DNA of 64,000 bases, from contig JBMNGN010000004.1 of the NCBI GenBank assembly GCA_050949865.1, forward strand, positions 578,523-642,522, in the 5' to 3' direction. The notes beneath the pieces are model-generated. The model searched no databases and was not told where the DNA came from. It saw nothing but the letters and a program-made list of their open reading frames with translations. Positions 40,791 through 50,207 of the stretch are shown here, one piece after another; positions within the stretch are counted from its first letter, which is position 1; each line of letters opens with the position of its first letter. Origin of the DNA: JBMNGN01 sp050949865 (GTDB taxonomy: Bacteria > Bacillota > Syntrophomonadia > Syntrophomonadales > Syntrophomonadaceae). The translations under genes and the position numbers were made by a program.

Positions 40791-41996
40791 ATGAGGGTAA
40801 TTGATGGAGGGGTTACGGCTCCAATGGGGTTTATGGCCCAGGGTGTTTGTGCAGATATTAAAAAGAAGGGTAAAAAAGATGTTGCCGTTATCTATTCTTC
40901 TATCAGGTGTACGGCTGCCGGTGTTTTTACCGTTAATAATGTAAGGGCCTCGTCGGTTGATATCAGCAAAAGGCATCTGGAAGATGGCTTTGCCCAGGCC
41001 ATAGTAGTTAATAGCGGCAATGCTAATGCCTGCACCGGTACTCAAGGAATTTCGGATACCATGTATATCGCGCAATTAACCGGGCAGCTATTAGGTATTC
41101 CCGCTAATGATATTATAGTAGCTTCAACAGGAGTTATAGGGGTTCCTCTACCCAGAGATAACGTGGCTGAGGGCATAAAAAAATCAGTGCAAACCCTGTC
41201 CAACCAGGGTTCAAGCAATGCGGCCGAGGCCATAATGACTACCGATCTGATAAGTAAAGAGATAGCGGTAGAGGTAGACATAGGCGGAAAGGTAGTGACC
41301 ATCGGCGGTATAGCCAAAGGGTCAGGCATGATACACCCTAATATGGCCACCATGCTGGCCTTCTTAACGACAGATGCTGCCATTAGCAGCAAATGCTTAA
41401 AGAGAGTCCTGAAAGAGTCCTGCGACCAGTCTTTTAACATGATAAGCGTGGACCGGGAAACATCTACCAATGATATGGCAGTTGTTTTAGCTAACGGAGT
41501 GGCTGGTAATCCCTGTATTGAAGATACAGATTCCGAAGGGTACAGAATATTTAAAGAGGCCTTTGACTATGTAAATGCCAGCTTGGCCAAAATGATTGCC
41601 CGGGATGGAGAAGGGGCTACCTGTTTAATTGAAGTTAGAGTGATAAATGCAGTTAGTTTAGATAATGCTCGCCTGATTGCCCGTTCAATAGTCGGCTCGA
41701 ATCTGACCAAAGCTGCTATTTTTGGCAGGGATGCTAATTGGGGCCGGATATTGGCTGCAGCCGGGTACTCACAGGCTAAGTTTGATCTAGATAAAGTTGA
41801 TATATACATTGGTGAAGAAAAAATGGCTGAAAACGGTATGGGGTTACAATTTAATGAGGAAAAAGCCCGGCAGGAATTAGAAAAAGATCCGGTAGTAATA
41901 ACCATTGACCTTAAATCCGGGAATCAGTGTGCCACAGCTTGGGGATGTGATCTTTCCTATGATTATATCCGGATTAATGCAGCCTATAGAAGCTAG
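40791..41996 (+). CDS. argJ: Ornithine acetyltransferase / N-acetylglutamate synthase
   Basis: ArgJ recycles acetyl from N-acetylornithine to glutamate, and bifunctional forms also make acetylglutamate from acetyl-CoA. I use ATG 40791 (MRVIDGGVTAPMGFMAQG, 401 residues), 8 bases after GGGGG; ATG 40785 and GTG 40776 lie closer to the site. The self-cleavage point is KGSGMIHPNMATMLAF, with Thr187 as nucleophile. Whether it is mono- or bifunctional cannot be told from sequence. No argA is seen here, although a GNAT gene follows argF. Confidence 0.96.
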   Translation: MRVIDGGVTAPMGFMAQGVCADIKKKGKKDVAVIYSSIRCTAAGVFTVNNVRASSVDISKRHLEDGFAQAIVVNSGNANACTGTQGISDTMYIAQLTGQLLGIPANDIIVASTGVIGVPLPRDNVAEGIKKSVQTLSNQGSSNAAEAIMTTDLISKEIAVEVDIGGKVVTIGGIAKGSGMIHPNMATMLAFLTTDAAISSKCLKRVLKESCDQSFNMISVDRETSTNDMAVVLANGVAGNPCIEDTDSEGYRIFKEAFDYVNASLAKMIARDGEGATCLIEVRVINAVSLDNARLIARSIVGSNLTKAAIFGRDANWGRILAAAGYSQAKFDLDKVDIYIGEEKMAENGMGLQFNEEKARQELEKDPVVITIDLKSGNQCATAWGCDLSYDYIRINAAYRS

Positions 41997-42024
41997 AGTA
42001 TAAAACCTGAAAGGAAGAGCGTGA

Positions 42025-42888
42025 ATGCAGATTTCCGCAATGGAGAAGGCCGGGATACTGGTAGAAGCGCTGCCATATATCAAGGATTTCTATGGTAAGA
42101 GGGTAGTGATTAAATACGGTGGAGCAGCCATGTTGGACTGTGAACTAAAAATGAAGGTGATGCAGGACATCGTTTTAATGAAATATGTTGGTATGCATCC
42201 GGTAATAGTTCATGGGGGCGGCCCTGAAATCAATGATATGCTGGCCCGGCTCAAAATAAAAAGTCAGTTTAGAAATGGAATGCGGGTAACTGACCGTGAA
42301 ACCATGGAAATAGTGGAAATGGTTCTCGGCGGGAAGGTTAACAAAGATATAGTTGCCGGGCTAAATGCCAGCGGAGGGAAGGCTATAGGTATATGCGGCA
42401 AAGACGGCGGATTAATCAAAGCTGCTCCTATTGATTCAACCGGGGCAATGGGCTTTGTCGGCCAGGTGAAACAGGTGAATCCGGAGATTATTGATATAAT
42501 CATATCCAACGGATATATCCCTGTTATAGCTCCTATCGGGGTAGATGAGCAAAACCAAACCTATAATATAAATGCAGACCTGGTCGCTGCTTCCCTAGCA
42601 GTCGCCTTAAAAGCCGATAAGCTGGTTTTACTCACTGATGTTCCGGGGCTCTTGATGGATCCTGATGATCCATCCTCCCTTATTTCAGTATTAAAGGTGA
42701 GCCAGGTGGAAGACTATATCAAGCAGGGAATTATTACCGGAGGTATGCTGCCGAAGATCCAGTGTTGCGTTGAATCGGTGACTGGTGGAGTAGGGAGGAC
42801 GCACATCATTGATGGAAGGGTGGCACATGCCATACTGTTGGAGATATTTACTCGGGAAGGAATAGGTACCATGGTGGTTAACAGTTGA
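42025..42888 (+). CDS. argB: Acetylglutamate kinase
   Basis: Phosphorylates N-acetylglutamate, normally the arginine-inhibited step in acetyl-recycling bacteria. It has 287 residues with VVIKYGGAAM (phosphate-binding Lys), VIVHGGGPEINDML and ITGGMLPKIQCC. The N-terminal helix before KYGGAAM (MQISAMEKAGILVEALPYI) resembles the extension that links hexameric, arginine-sensitive forms. AAAGGAAGAGCG precedes the ATG. Confidence 0.97.
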   Translation: MQISAMEKAGILVEALPYIKDFYGKRVVIKYGGAAMLDCELKMKVMQDIVLMKYVGMHPVIVHGGGPEINDMLARLKIKSQFRNGMRVTDRETMEIVEMVLGGKVNKDIVAGLNASGGKAIGICGKDGGLIKAAPIDSTGAMGFVGQVKQVNPEIIDIIISNGYIPVIAPIGVDEQNQTYNINADLVAASLAVALKADKLVLLTDVPGLLMDPDDPSSLISVLKVSQVEDYIKQGIITGGMLPKIQCCVESVTGGVGRTHIIDGRVAHAILLEIFTREGIGTMVVNS

Positions 42889-42899
42889 GGAGGGTTTTT

Positions 42900-44093
42900 A
42901 TGGACAATGCCGATTTAATAACCAGAGGTACAAGAGTGGTGATGAATACCTATGGCCGCTATCCAATAGCCCTGGTTAAGGGTAAAGGTGCGTATGTTTG
43001 GGATGCCGATGGCAAAAGGTACCTTGATTTCGTTTCGGGCATAGCGGTATGCTCCCTAGGTCACTGTAATGATACCATAGCCAAGGTATTGGAGGCCCAG
43101 GCCGGTGATTTATGGCATATCTCAAACTTATACTGGATTAAGCCTCAGATTGAATTAGCCGAGGAATTGACCTCTGTATCCGGGCTGGGTAAAGCCTTTT
43201 TTTGTAACAGCGGGGCTGAGGCTAACGAAGCAGCTATCAAACTAGCCCGGAAATTCTTTTATCGCCGGGGAAAACCCGAAAAAAACCATATAATTGTTTT
43301 TAAAAATTCTTTTCATGGAAGGACCCTAGCTACCGTAACGGCTACCGGACAAGCTAAATACCAGGAAGGATTTGCCCCTTTGCCTGCCGGATTCCGGTAT
43401 GCGGAGTTTAATATTCTGGAATCAGTGGAGAAAGAACTTAAGGATGACACTTGTGCAATAATGGTTGAACCTATACAGGGCGAGGGAGGCATAAAGCCTG
43501 CAGATGCCGGCTTTTTAAAGGGTTTAAGAGACATTTGCAGCCAGAATGACTTGTTGCTAATATTCGATGAGGTTCAATGTGGAATTGGAAGAACTGGGAA
43601 GATGTTTGCCTACCAGCACTATGGGGTAACTCCTGATATATTAACTCTGGCTAAGGGGCTTGGCAGTGGTTTTCCAATCGGTTCCATGCTGGCTACTGAT
43701 GAAGCAAGTACCGGTTTCATGCCCGGCGATCATGCATCTACATTCGGAGGTAATCCCCTGGCAACTGCGGTTGCCAGAGAAGTTATTCAACTAATCTCTC
43801 AACCAGGTTTCCTAAACCGGGTAAAGGAGACCGGAGACTACCTGTACCAGGCTTTGAGCCGGATAAAGGATGACCGGATAATAGACATACGGGGTATGGG
43901 TCTAATGCTGGGAGTAGAATTTAACACTGAGATAAAGGACCTAGTTGAATCGGCCATCGAGAAAGGGTTGTTACTGGTAGGGGCTGGCCCCCGGGTTATA
44001 AGACTAGTACCACCCTTAATAATAGACAAACCCCATGTTGACGAGGCGGTTGGAATTTTTACCCAGGCTCTGGCTGAATGGCGGACAGAATAA
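42900..44093 (+). CDS. argD: Acetylornithine aminotransferase
   Basis: PLP enzyme converting N-acetylglutamate semialdehyde to N-acetylornithine; class III aminotransferases of this type can also serve lysine synthesis. I start at ATG 42900 (MDNADLITRGTRVVMNTYGR, 397 residues), since GAGGAGGG lies right before it and the upstream TTG reads through the ribosome site. The PLP lysine is Lys252 (LAKGLGSGFPIG), with NSGAEANEAAIKLAR and FDEVQCGIGRTG also clear. Confidence 0.97.
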   Translation: MDNADLITRGTRVVMNTYGRYPIALVKGKGAYVWDADGKRYLDFVSGIAVCSLGHCNDTIAKVLEAQAGDLWHISNLYWIKPQIELAEELTSVSGLGKAFFCNSGAEANEAAIKLARKFFYRRGKPEKNHIIVFKNSFHGRTLATVTATGQAKYQEGFAPLPAGFRYAEFNILESVEKELKDDTCAIMVEPIQGEGGIKPADAGFLKGLRDICSQNDLLLIFDEVQCGIGRTGKMFAYQHYGVTPDILTLAKGLGSGFPIGSMLATDEASTGFMPGDHASTFGGNPLATAVAREVIQLISQPGFLNRVKETGDYLYQALSRIKDDRIIDIRGMGLMLGVEFNTEIKDLVESAIEKGLLLVGAGPRVIRLVPPLIIDKPHVDEAVGIFTQALAEWRTE

Positions 44094-44113
44094 AACAGGA
44101 GGAAGTTGGTTGT

Positions 44114-45058
44114 ATGTTCAAACTAAGCACCCATCTGCGAGGAAGGGATTTTATAAGTATACATGATTATAATCAGGAAGATATTCTATACTTAATTGAG
44201 GTAGGGCTGGAATTAAAAAAAATGCAAAAAAACCAGATTCCCCATCCATACCTGGCCGGAAAAACCCTGGCTATGATTTTTCAAAAACCTTCAACCCGAA
44301 CCAGGGTGGCATTTGAAGTAGGGATGTACCAACTCGGGGGGCAGGCATTATTTCTGAGTCCCCGTGATATACAGCTGGGCCGGGGTGAAAGCATCAAAGA
44401 TACAGCCCTGGTTTTGTCACGAATGGTAGATGGAATAATGATCAGGACTTTTGCCCATGAGGAAGTTTTAGAACTGGCTAAGTGGTCCAAGGTGCCGGTT
44501 ATAAACGGCCTAACCGATCTGTTACACCCTACCCAGGTAATAGGTGATCTGATGACCATAAAAGAACATAAAGGCAGGTTAAAAGGCCTGAAATGTGCAT
44601 TTATCGGTGATGGAAACAATGTAGCCCATTCTCTTTTCTACGGAGGAGCCAAGGTTGGAATGAGCGTGGTTGTGGCATCTCCCAGCGGGTATGAACCGGA
44701 TCCGGATGTAATGCAAAAGGCCCAGCAAGATGCCAGGGAGACCGGGGCCAGGTTATGGGTAGTAAACGACCCTGAGGAAGCTATAGCAGATGCAGATGTT
44801 GTATATACAGATGTGTGGGCAAGTATGGGTCAGGAAGATGAAGCTTACGAAAAGGAACAAAGATTCTTATCGTTCCAGGTAAACGATAAACTGTTGAGTC
44901 TAGCTAGGAAGGATGCTATTGTTTTACACTGTCTGCCGGCCAAGAGAGGCAAAGAGATTACCGATGAAGTAATGGATGGTCCTTGTTCAGTGGTATTTGA
45001 TGAAGCTGAAAACAGGTTGCATGCCCATAAGGCAATAATGGCCTTATTGATGGGTTAG
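44114..45058 (+). CDS. argF: Ornithine carbamoyltransferase
   Basis: Makes citrulline from ornithine and carbamoyl phosphate. The start is ATG 44114 (MFKLSTHLRGRDFISIHDYN, 314 residues) behind AGGAGGAA. The carbamoyl-phosphate loop STRTR is at 60-64. HPTQ (near 130), DVWASMGQE and HCLPAKRG are intact. argG and argH are not in the window, so the pathway is finished elsewhere. Confidence 0.97.
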   Translation: MFKLSTHLRGRDFISIHDYNQEDILYLIEVGLELKKMQKNQIPHPYLAGKTLAMIFQKPSTRTRVAFEVGMYQLGGQALFLSPRDIQLGRGESIKDTALVLSRMVDGIMIRTFAHEEVLELAKWSKVPVINGLTDLLHPTQVIGDLMTIKEHKGRLKGLKCAFIGDGNNVAHSLFYGGAKVGMSVVVASPSGYEPDPDVMQKAQQDARETGARLWVVNDPEEAIADADVVYTDVWASMGQEDEAYEKEQRFLSFQVNDKLLSLARKDAIVLHCLPAKRGKEITDEVMDGPCSVVFDEAENRLHAHKAIMALLMG

Positions 45059-45068
45059 GGAGCAGAAG

Positions 45069-45497
45069 ATGGATAACTATAAGGTACAAAAAGCACAATT
45101 AGAGGACATTCATTCCATGCTGGAGCTATGGGGCTCAACCTCCGGAATACAAATTGGTTTGGGCGATGATGAAGGCTCGTTGCAAAGGTTTTTAGCATTA
45201 ACTTCTACCATCTGCCTGGTAATTAAGGAGGAAAACCTTTTAGTTGCAACCATTATGGGGACATATGACGGGAGAAGAGGGTTTATTTATCATCTGGCAG
45301 TTCGTCCCGAGTATCAGAAAAAGGGATTAGGGAAAAAACTATTGGAGAGTATGATTAATGAATTTAAGAAACAAAATGTGCGGAAGATTAACCTGTTTGT
45401 AAAGAACGATAATCGGTGGGCGATGGAGTTCTATCAGCGTCAGGGTTGGGAAAAGCGCCAGGATATTCAGGTATATTCATTCACAACGGGGATTTAG
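45069..45497 (+). CDS. GNAT acetyltransferase, YpeA-like
   Basis: A 142-residue GNAT-fold protein with the acetyl-CoA loop VRPEYQKKGLGKKLLESM and YDGRRGFIYHLAV, resembling E. coli YpeA. The substrate is unknown. Its place right after argF suggests amino-acid acetylation, possibly a small N-acetylglutamate synthase substitute, but sequence alone does not show this. ATG 10 bases after the argF stop, behind GGGAGCAG. Confidence 0.8.
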   Translation: MDNYKVQKAQLEDIHSMLELWGSTSGIQIGLGDDEGSLQRFLALTSTICLVIKEENLLVATIMGTYDGRRGFIYHLAVRPEYQKKGLGKKLLESMINEFKKQNVRKINLFVKNDNRWAMEFYQRQGWEKRQDIQVYSFTTGI

Positions 45498-45538
45498 CAA
45501 AATCTCTTGGTGCAAGAAAAATAGGAGGTATTTTTAAA

Positions 45539-46849
45539 ATGAAAGTAAAACGGGTTTTAATTATGGGCGCTGCCGGAAGGGATTTTCATAACTTTAATAC
45601 TTATTTTCGCCATAACCCTGAGTACAAGGTGGTAGCATTTACGGCTACCCAAATCCCGGATATCGAGGGACGAGTATACCCGGCTAGTATAGCCGGGGAA
45701 GGTTATCCGGAAGGAATACCTATTTATCCTGAAGAACAGCTGGCGGAATTGATTAAAAAGTATAAAGTAGATCAGGTAGTCTTTGCCTATAGTGACGTTT
45801 CCCACGAATATGTGATGCACCAGGCCTCATTAGTCTTGGCCTGCGGCGCTGATTTCAGGCTCATGGGCTGTGATACCACCATGCTTCCCTCAAAATGCAA
45901 AGTAGTGGCAGTTACGGCTGTAAGGACCGGGAGTGGTAAAAGTCAGACAACCCGGTACATAGCCAGTCTGCTTACTAAAGCCGGTAAAAAAGTGGCCATA
46001 GTCAGACATCCGATGCCGTATGGAAATCTGGAGGAACAGGTAGTTATGCGGTTTGGCAGTTATGAGGATCTGGATAAGCACAAATGCACTATAGAAGAAA
46101 GGGAAGAATTTGAACCCCATATAGAAAATGGAATGGTGGTATATGCCGGAATTGACTACCAGGCGATTTTAAATAAAGCTGAACAAGAAGCAGATGTAAT
46201 CTTATGGGACGGAGGAAACAACGATCTGCCGTTTTATAAGCCAGATCTGCATGTGGTAGTTGTAGATCCGCATCGTCCCGGGCATGAAACCAGTTATCAT
46301 CCGGGAGAAGCCAACTTGCGCAGAGCCGACGTTGCCGTTATAAATAAAATAGATACGGCAAGCGTTGAAGCCGTCAATCAAGTAAAGGAAACCATATCGG
46401 CAATAAATCCAAAAGCTAAAATAGTTATGACCAATTCACCGATAACGGTTGATGACCCTGCTGCAGTAAAAGGCAAAAGGGTGTTGGTCATAGAAGACGG
46501 GCCTACCCTTACCCACGGAAATATGGAATATGGAGCCGGGGTAATCATAGCCGAAAAATTAGAAGCGGCTGAGCTTATCGATCCTCGCCCTTATGCGGTA
46601 GGAAGCATTAAGACCACCTTCAGCAAATACCGTCACCTATCAAGGCTGCTGCCGGCTATGGGATACGGCAAAACCCAGATACAGGAACTGGAACAAACCA
46701 TTAACAATTCTGAAGCAGAGCTTGTAGTTATTGGCACTCCTATAGATTTAAGGCGGGTTATGACCATTGACAAACCAGCCGTACGGGTAAGATATGAGCT
46801 GGAAGAAGCTGGCGAACCCCAACTGGAGAAAATGCTGGCCAACCTGTAA
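45539..46849 (+). CDS. Cyclic 2,3-diphosphoglycerate synthetase-like P-loop protein
   Basis: This 436-residue protein resembles the methanogen cyclic 2,3-diphosphoglycerate synthetase family, which also occurs in Clostridia with unproven function. The N-terminal part (MKVKRVLIMGAAGRDFHNFN) looks like a nucleotide-binding fold. A P-loop TAVRTGSGKSQTTR lies at about 125-138, WDGGNNDLPF at about 222, and a GTPase-like NKID in VINKIDTASVE. The start is ATG 45539 behind AGGAGGT; the longer frame runs back into the GNAT gene. It is the last gene of the arg transcript. The link to arginine is contextual only. Confidence 0.8.
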   Translation: MKVKRVLIMGAAGRDFHNFNTYFRHNPEYKVVAFTATQIPDIEGRVYPASIAGEGYPEGIPIYPEEQLAELIKKYKVDQVVFAYSDVSHEYVMHQASLVLACGADFRLMGCDTTMLPSKCKVVAVTAVRTGSGKSQTTRYIASLLTKAGKKVAIVRHPMPYGNLEEQVVMRFGSYEDLDKHKCTIEEREEFEPHIENGMVVYAGIDYQAILNKAEQEADVILWDGGNNDLPFYKPDLHVVVVDPHRPGHETSYHPGEANLRRADVAVINKIDTASVEAVNQVKETISAINPKAKIVMTNSPITVDDPAAVKGKRVLVIEDGPTLTHGNMEYGAGVIIAEKLEAAELIDPRPYAVGSIKTTFSKYRHLSRLLPAMGYGKTQIQELEQTINNSEAELVVIGTPIDLRRVMTIDKPAVRVRYELEEAGEPQLEKMLANL

Positions 46850-46885
46850 ATCATTAGCCATTAACCAGGACATACTGTATAAAAA

Positions 46886-46907
46886 ACACCCATCCCGGGT
46901 GTTTTTT
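46886..46907 (+). terminator. Rho-independent terminator of the arg operon
   Basis: ACACCC (46886-46891) pairs with GGGTGT (46897-46902) around a 5-base loop, flanked by A and T runs (TTTTTT on the right). It is 36 bases after the last stop codon. Confidence 0.85.
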
Positions 46908-47004
46908 AGATCCATAAAAAGGGTATTATAAGGGCTATAATTATAACCTTAATTATTTATTAGATCAAGTCTGTGCATAGCTAATGTTTTTGGTTATACT
47001 AAAA

Positions 47005-47051
47005 ATACTGGATATAGTAGTAGGTACAGTTTAAAATACTATATATAGTTA
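47005..47051 (+). promoter_or_regulatory. Two NrdR-like boxes before nrdD, overlapping a promoter candidate
   Basis: Two 16-base sites start exactly 31 bases apart: ATACTGGATATAGTAG (47005-47020) and ATACTATATATAGTTA (47036-47051). Against the remembered NrdR consensus acaCwATATaTwGtgt the second matches 13 of 16 positions and the first 11. Three helical turns between boxes is the usual NrdR layout. The first overlaps a possible -10 (TATAGT, 47013-47018; TTGGTT -35 at 46990-46995, 17-base spacer). NrdR would repress nrdDG when deoxynucleotide pools are high. Confidence 0.6.
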
Positions 47052-47072
47052 AAATGAGGGGGAAGGTTACAC

Positions 47073-49220
47073 ATGGATATAAGCAAAATAAAGAAAAGAG
47101 ACGGCAGGATTGTACCGTTTGAGAAGGATAAAATCACCAAGGCTATCTGGAAAGCAGCCCAGGCAGTAGGCGGCAAGGATTACCAAACTGCAGTTGAACT
47201 CACGGAAAAGGTAGTGGAAATTGCCCAGTATGTTAATGAAGACGAAATAGCTACGGTTGAGGGTATCCAGGACCTGGTTGAAAAAGTGCTGGTCAAAAAC
47301 GGTCATTATAAAACCGCCAAGGCTTATATCCTTTACCGCAAACAGCATGCAGATATGCGGGAAGCCAGTCAACTGTTGTTTAATAACAAAATCATAGCTG
47401 ATTATCTGGGAAAGGATGACTGGAGGATTAAGGAAAATTCCAATATGACTTATTCCTTGCAGGGAATGAATTTTCATATCTCGTCCGTTATAGTTTCCCA
47501 GTATTGGCTAAATCAAATATATCCCCCTGAAATAAGAGAGGCTCACACCAGGGGCGATTTTCATATTCATGATTTGGGCATACTGGGGGTGTATTGTGTA
47601 GGCTGGGATATACGGGATCTGCTCCTGGAAGGGTTCAAAGGGGTTAGAGGCAAGGTTGCCAGCGGACCGGCTAAACATTTCCGCTCGATACTGGGGCAGA
47701 TAGTAAACTTTTTCTTTACCCTCCAGGGCGAAGCTGCAGGGGCCCAGGCCTTTTCCAATTTTGATACCCTCTTGGCCCCATTTATACGGTATGACAATTT
47801 AGACTTCCGTCAGGTAAAGCAAGGCCTGCAGGAGTTTGTTTTCAATATGAACGTGCCTACCCGGGTAGGATTTCAAACCCCTTTTACCAATGTAACTCTG
47901 GATCTGAAGGTTCCTGACTTTATGAAAGATGAACCGGTAATAGTCGGCGGCAAATACAGGGAGGCCACCTATGGAGAATTTCAGAAAGAGATGGACATGT
48001 TCAACCAGGCTTTTGCAGAAGTAATGATGGAGGGGGATGTTGAAGAGAGGGTCTTTACTTTTCCTATTCCTACCTACAATATTACTGAGGACTTTGATTG
48101 GGACAACCCCAACTATGAAAAGATATGGCAAATGACTGCCAAATACGGGATCCCTTATTTCTCCAATTTTATAGGTTCAGACATGAAACCTGAAGATGCC
48201 AGAAGTATGTGCTGCCGGTTGAGACTGGACAACCGGGAGCTTAGGAAACGGGGCGGCGGCTTGTTCGGGGCCAATCCCTTAACCGGTTCTATCGGAGTAG
48301 TCACCATAAACTTAAGCCGAATAGGCTATCTGGCCAGAAATAAAGAAGATTATTTTCAGCGCTTGAACACAGCTATGGATTTGGCCAGGAACAGCCTGGA
48401 AATTAAACGGAAAGTGCTGGAGAACCTGACTGAATCCGGTTTGTATCCTTACTCCCAGTTTTACCTGCGTAATGTAAAACAGAGCTTCGGAAACTATTGG
48501 AAAAACCACTTTTCTACCATTGGAATAATAGGAATGAATGAATCCTGTTTAAACTTCTTAGGTTCAGACATCGCCGGGGAAGAAGGAAGCAGATTTGCTG
48601 AAGAAGTTATGGACTTTATGCGGGCAAAACTGATGGAATACCAGGATGAAACGGGTAATATCTATAACCTTGAAGCTACTCCGGCTGAAGGGGTTAGTTA
48701 CAGTATTGCCCGCAAGGATAAAGCGGAATTCCCCGATATCATTGTAGCCAATGAGGCTGAATACCGGAGAGGGGCAGAACCATACTATACAAATTCCACC
48801 CAGCTGCCGGTTAATTATACCGATGACCTGTTTAAGGCCTTAACCATCCAGGATAAACTGCAGACCAAATACACAGGCGGGACAGTATTCCACGTATTCC
48901 TGGGGGAATCGATGCCATCCAGCGATTCGGTCAAAAAGCTGGTTAAGAGAATATGCGATAAGTTCAGGTTACCTTATTTCACCTTATCACCAACCTTCAG
49001 CATTTGTCCCAGCCATGGATATATCAGCGGAAAGAATTTTAAGTGTCCCTTATGTTCTTCTGAAGGAAAAGAAACTCCCTGCGAGGTCTACTCCAGGATT
49101 GTGGGTTATCTTAGACCGGTAGACCAGTGGAACGCCGGCAAACAGGCAGAATTCAATGCCAGAAAAACCTATGAAGGGATTATTGGGGAAATAGCTGGAA
49201 GGGCAGAAAGCATTATATGA
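47073..49220 (+). CDS. nrdD: Anaerobic ribonucleoside-triphosphate reductase (class III)
   Basis: Glycyl-radical enzyme that reduces NTPs to dNTPs without oxygen. It has 715 residues: an N-terminal ATP-cone (about 3-95; KRDGRIVPFEKDKITKAIWK) for allosteric control, the catalytic barrel with MCCRLRLDN, a C-terminal zinc site (CPSHGY at about 645, then CPLC and C in ETPCEVY) and the glycyl-radical loop VGYLRPVDQWN (Gly near 678). Its last bases overlap nrdG by four. NrdR-like boxes lie upstream. Confidence 0.97.
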   Translation: MDISKIKKRDGRIVPFEKDKITKAIWKAAQAVGGKDYQTAVELTEKVVEIAQYVNEDEIATVEGIQDLVEKVLVKNGHYKTAKAYILYRKQHADMREASQLLFNNKIIADYLGKDDWRIKENSNMTYSLQGMNFHISSVIVSQYWLNQIYPPEIREAHTRGDFHIHDLGILGVYCVGWDIRDLLLEGFKGVRGKVASGPAKHFRSILGQIVNFFFTLQGEAAGAQAFSNFDTLLAPFIRYDNLDFRQVKQGLQEFVFNMNVPTRVGFQTPFTNVTLDLKVPDFMKDEPVIVGGKYREATYGEFQKEMDMFNQAFAEVMMEGDVEERVFTFPIPTYNITEDFDWDNPNYEKIWQMTAKYGIPYFSNFIGSDMKPEDARSMCCRLRLDNRELRKRGGGLFGANPLTGSIGVVTINLSRIGYLARNKEDYFQRLNTAMDLARNSLEIKRKVLENLTESGLYPYSQFYLRNVKQSFGNYWKNHFSTIGIIGMNESCLNFLGSDIAGEEGSRFAEEVMDFMRAKLMEYQDETGNIYNLEATPAEGVSYSIARKDKAEFPDIIVANEAEYRRGAEPYYTNSTQLPVNYTDDLFKALTIQDKLQTKYTGGTVFHVFLGESMPSSDSVKKLVKRICDKFRLPYFTLSPTFSICPSHGYISGKNFKCPLCSSEGKETPCEVYSRIVGYLRPVDQWNAGKQAEFNARKTYEGIIGEIAGRAESII

Positions 49221-49924
49221 TGATATCAGGGCTGGTAAAACAGAGTTTAATTGACTACCCCGGAGAGATTGCCGCGGTGCTGTTTACCAAAGGATGCAGC
49301 TTCCGCTGCCCCTTTTGCCACAATCCCCACTTGCTCAACAAAACCGGGGACGGGTTAATAGATACTGAACAGGTCATGGAATTCCTAAAAGAGCGAATAG
49401 GCTTTCTGGACGGAGTTGTTATAACCGGTGGGGAACCCACCTTGCAAAAGGATCTTTTAGACCTGATCGGGCAAATAAAATCAATCGGGTACAAAGTTAA
49501 GCTCGACACCAATGGCTCCTCTTCAGAGATGATAAAACAGCTTCTGGACAGGCGGCTGGTTGATTGTGTGGCAATGGACATCAAGGCCCCGTTGGAGTTC
49601 AATAAATATTCGCGGGTATGTGCCAGGATAAGCCGGGAGGAATTTATGCAGGTTAGAAACACTTTGATGTTGTTGTTAAGGCAGTCTGAAATTGAGGTTA
49701 TTTTCCGTACTACAGTAGTGCCGGTACTGCACAGCAAACAAGATATTGTGGAAATATCCAAAAGTATAGCCGGGAGCAGCATGTATTATATCCAACAATT
49801 CAATCCGGAAAAGGTCCTGGATCCCAGTTACAGAAATGTGGTTCCTTATACTCCTGCACAGCTTGAAGAGATGGCAGAATCCTGCCGGCAATTTGTTAGG
49901 GAAGTTAAAGTGATCAACCTTTAG
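49217..49924 (+). CDS. nrdG: Anaerobic ribonucleotide reductase activating protein
   Basis: Radical SAM activase that makes the glycyl radical on NrdD. It has 235 residues with Cys27, Cys31 and Cys34 in the KGCSFRCPFCHNP motif and GGEPTLQ for SAM binding. Start ATG overlaps the nrdD stop (ATGATG region), implying coupled translation. It belongs to the longer, PflA-like NrdG type found in Clostridia. No terminator is evident before the tRNA; the 195-base gap holds only the tRNA promoter. Confidence 0.96.
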   Translation: MMISGLVKQSLIDYPGEIAAVLFTKGCSFRCPFCHNPHLLNKTGDGLIDTEQVMEFLKERIGFLDGVVITGGEPTLQKDLLDLIGQIKSIGYKVKLDTNGSSSEMIKQLLDRRLVDCVAMDIKAPLEFNKYSRVCARISREEFMQVRNTLMLLLRQSEIEVIFRTTVVPVLHSKQDIVEISKSIAGSSMYYIQQFNPEKVLDPSYRNVVPYTPAQLEEMAESCRQFVREVKVINL

Positions 49925-50067
49925 AAACTAATAGATTTATTTTTCCAGGCGGAAACGTACCAGGCACTGCAGTGGTTTACGTTAATTAAAGTTTTAGAAT
50001 AACCAGAAATATGGGTTTATTATGTACTTTAGAGTAATTACAGTTAATATCAATTCGGCTTAGGTGC

Positions 50068-50096
50068 TTGATTCTTCAGGCTATCCATTTTATAAT
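50068..50096 (+). promoter_or_regulatory. Promoter of the tRNA-Thr gene
   Basis: TTGATT (50068-50073) and a perfect TATAAT (50091-50096) are 17 bases apart and the -10 ends 23 bases before the tRNA. Confidence 0.7.
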
Positions 50097-50119
50097 CTAT
50101 AGGTATTGAAAAGCAACTG

Positions 50120-50194
50120 GCCGATGTGGCTCAGTGGCAGAGCAGCTGATTCGTAATCAGCAGGTCGCCGGTTCAAATCCGGCCATCGGCTCCA
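50120..50194 (+). tRNA. tRNA-Thr (anticodon CGT)
   Basis: The cloverleaf is complete: acceptor GCCGATG with CATCGGC, D-arm GCTC/GAGC, anticodon arm GCTGA-TTCGTAA-TCAGC with CGT at 50152-50154, and T-arm GCCGG-TTCAAAT-CCGGC. CCA is encoded (50192-50194). It reads ACG threonine codons. It marks the start of the accessory region, and tRNA genes are common insertion sites. Confidence 0.97.
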
Positions 50195-50207
50195 AGAAAA
50201 TAGGCCC

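Noticed and set aside
45416..45538. Longer N-terminus for the cyclic-diphosphoglycerate-synthetase-like protein
   Set aside because: The extra codons overlap the GNAT gene in another frame, and AGGAGGT precedes the ATG at 45539.
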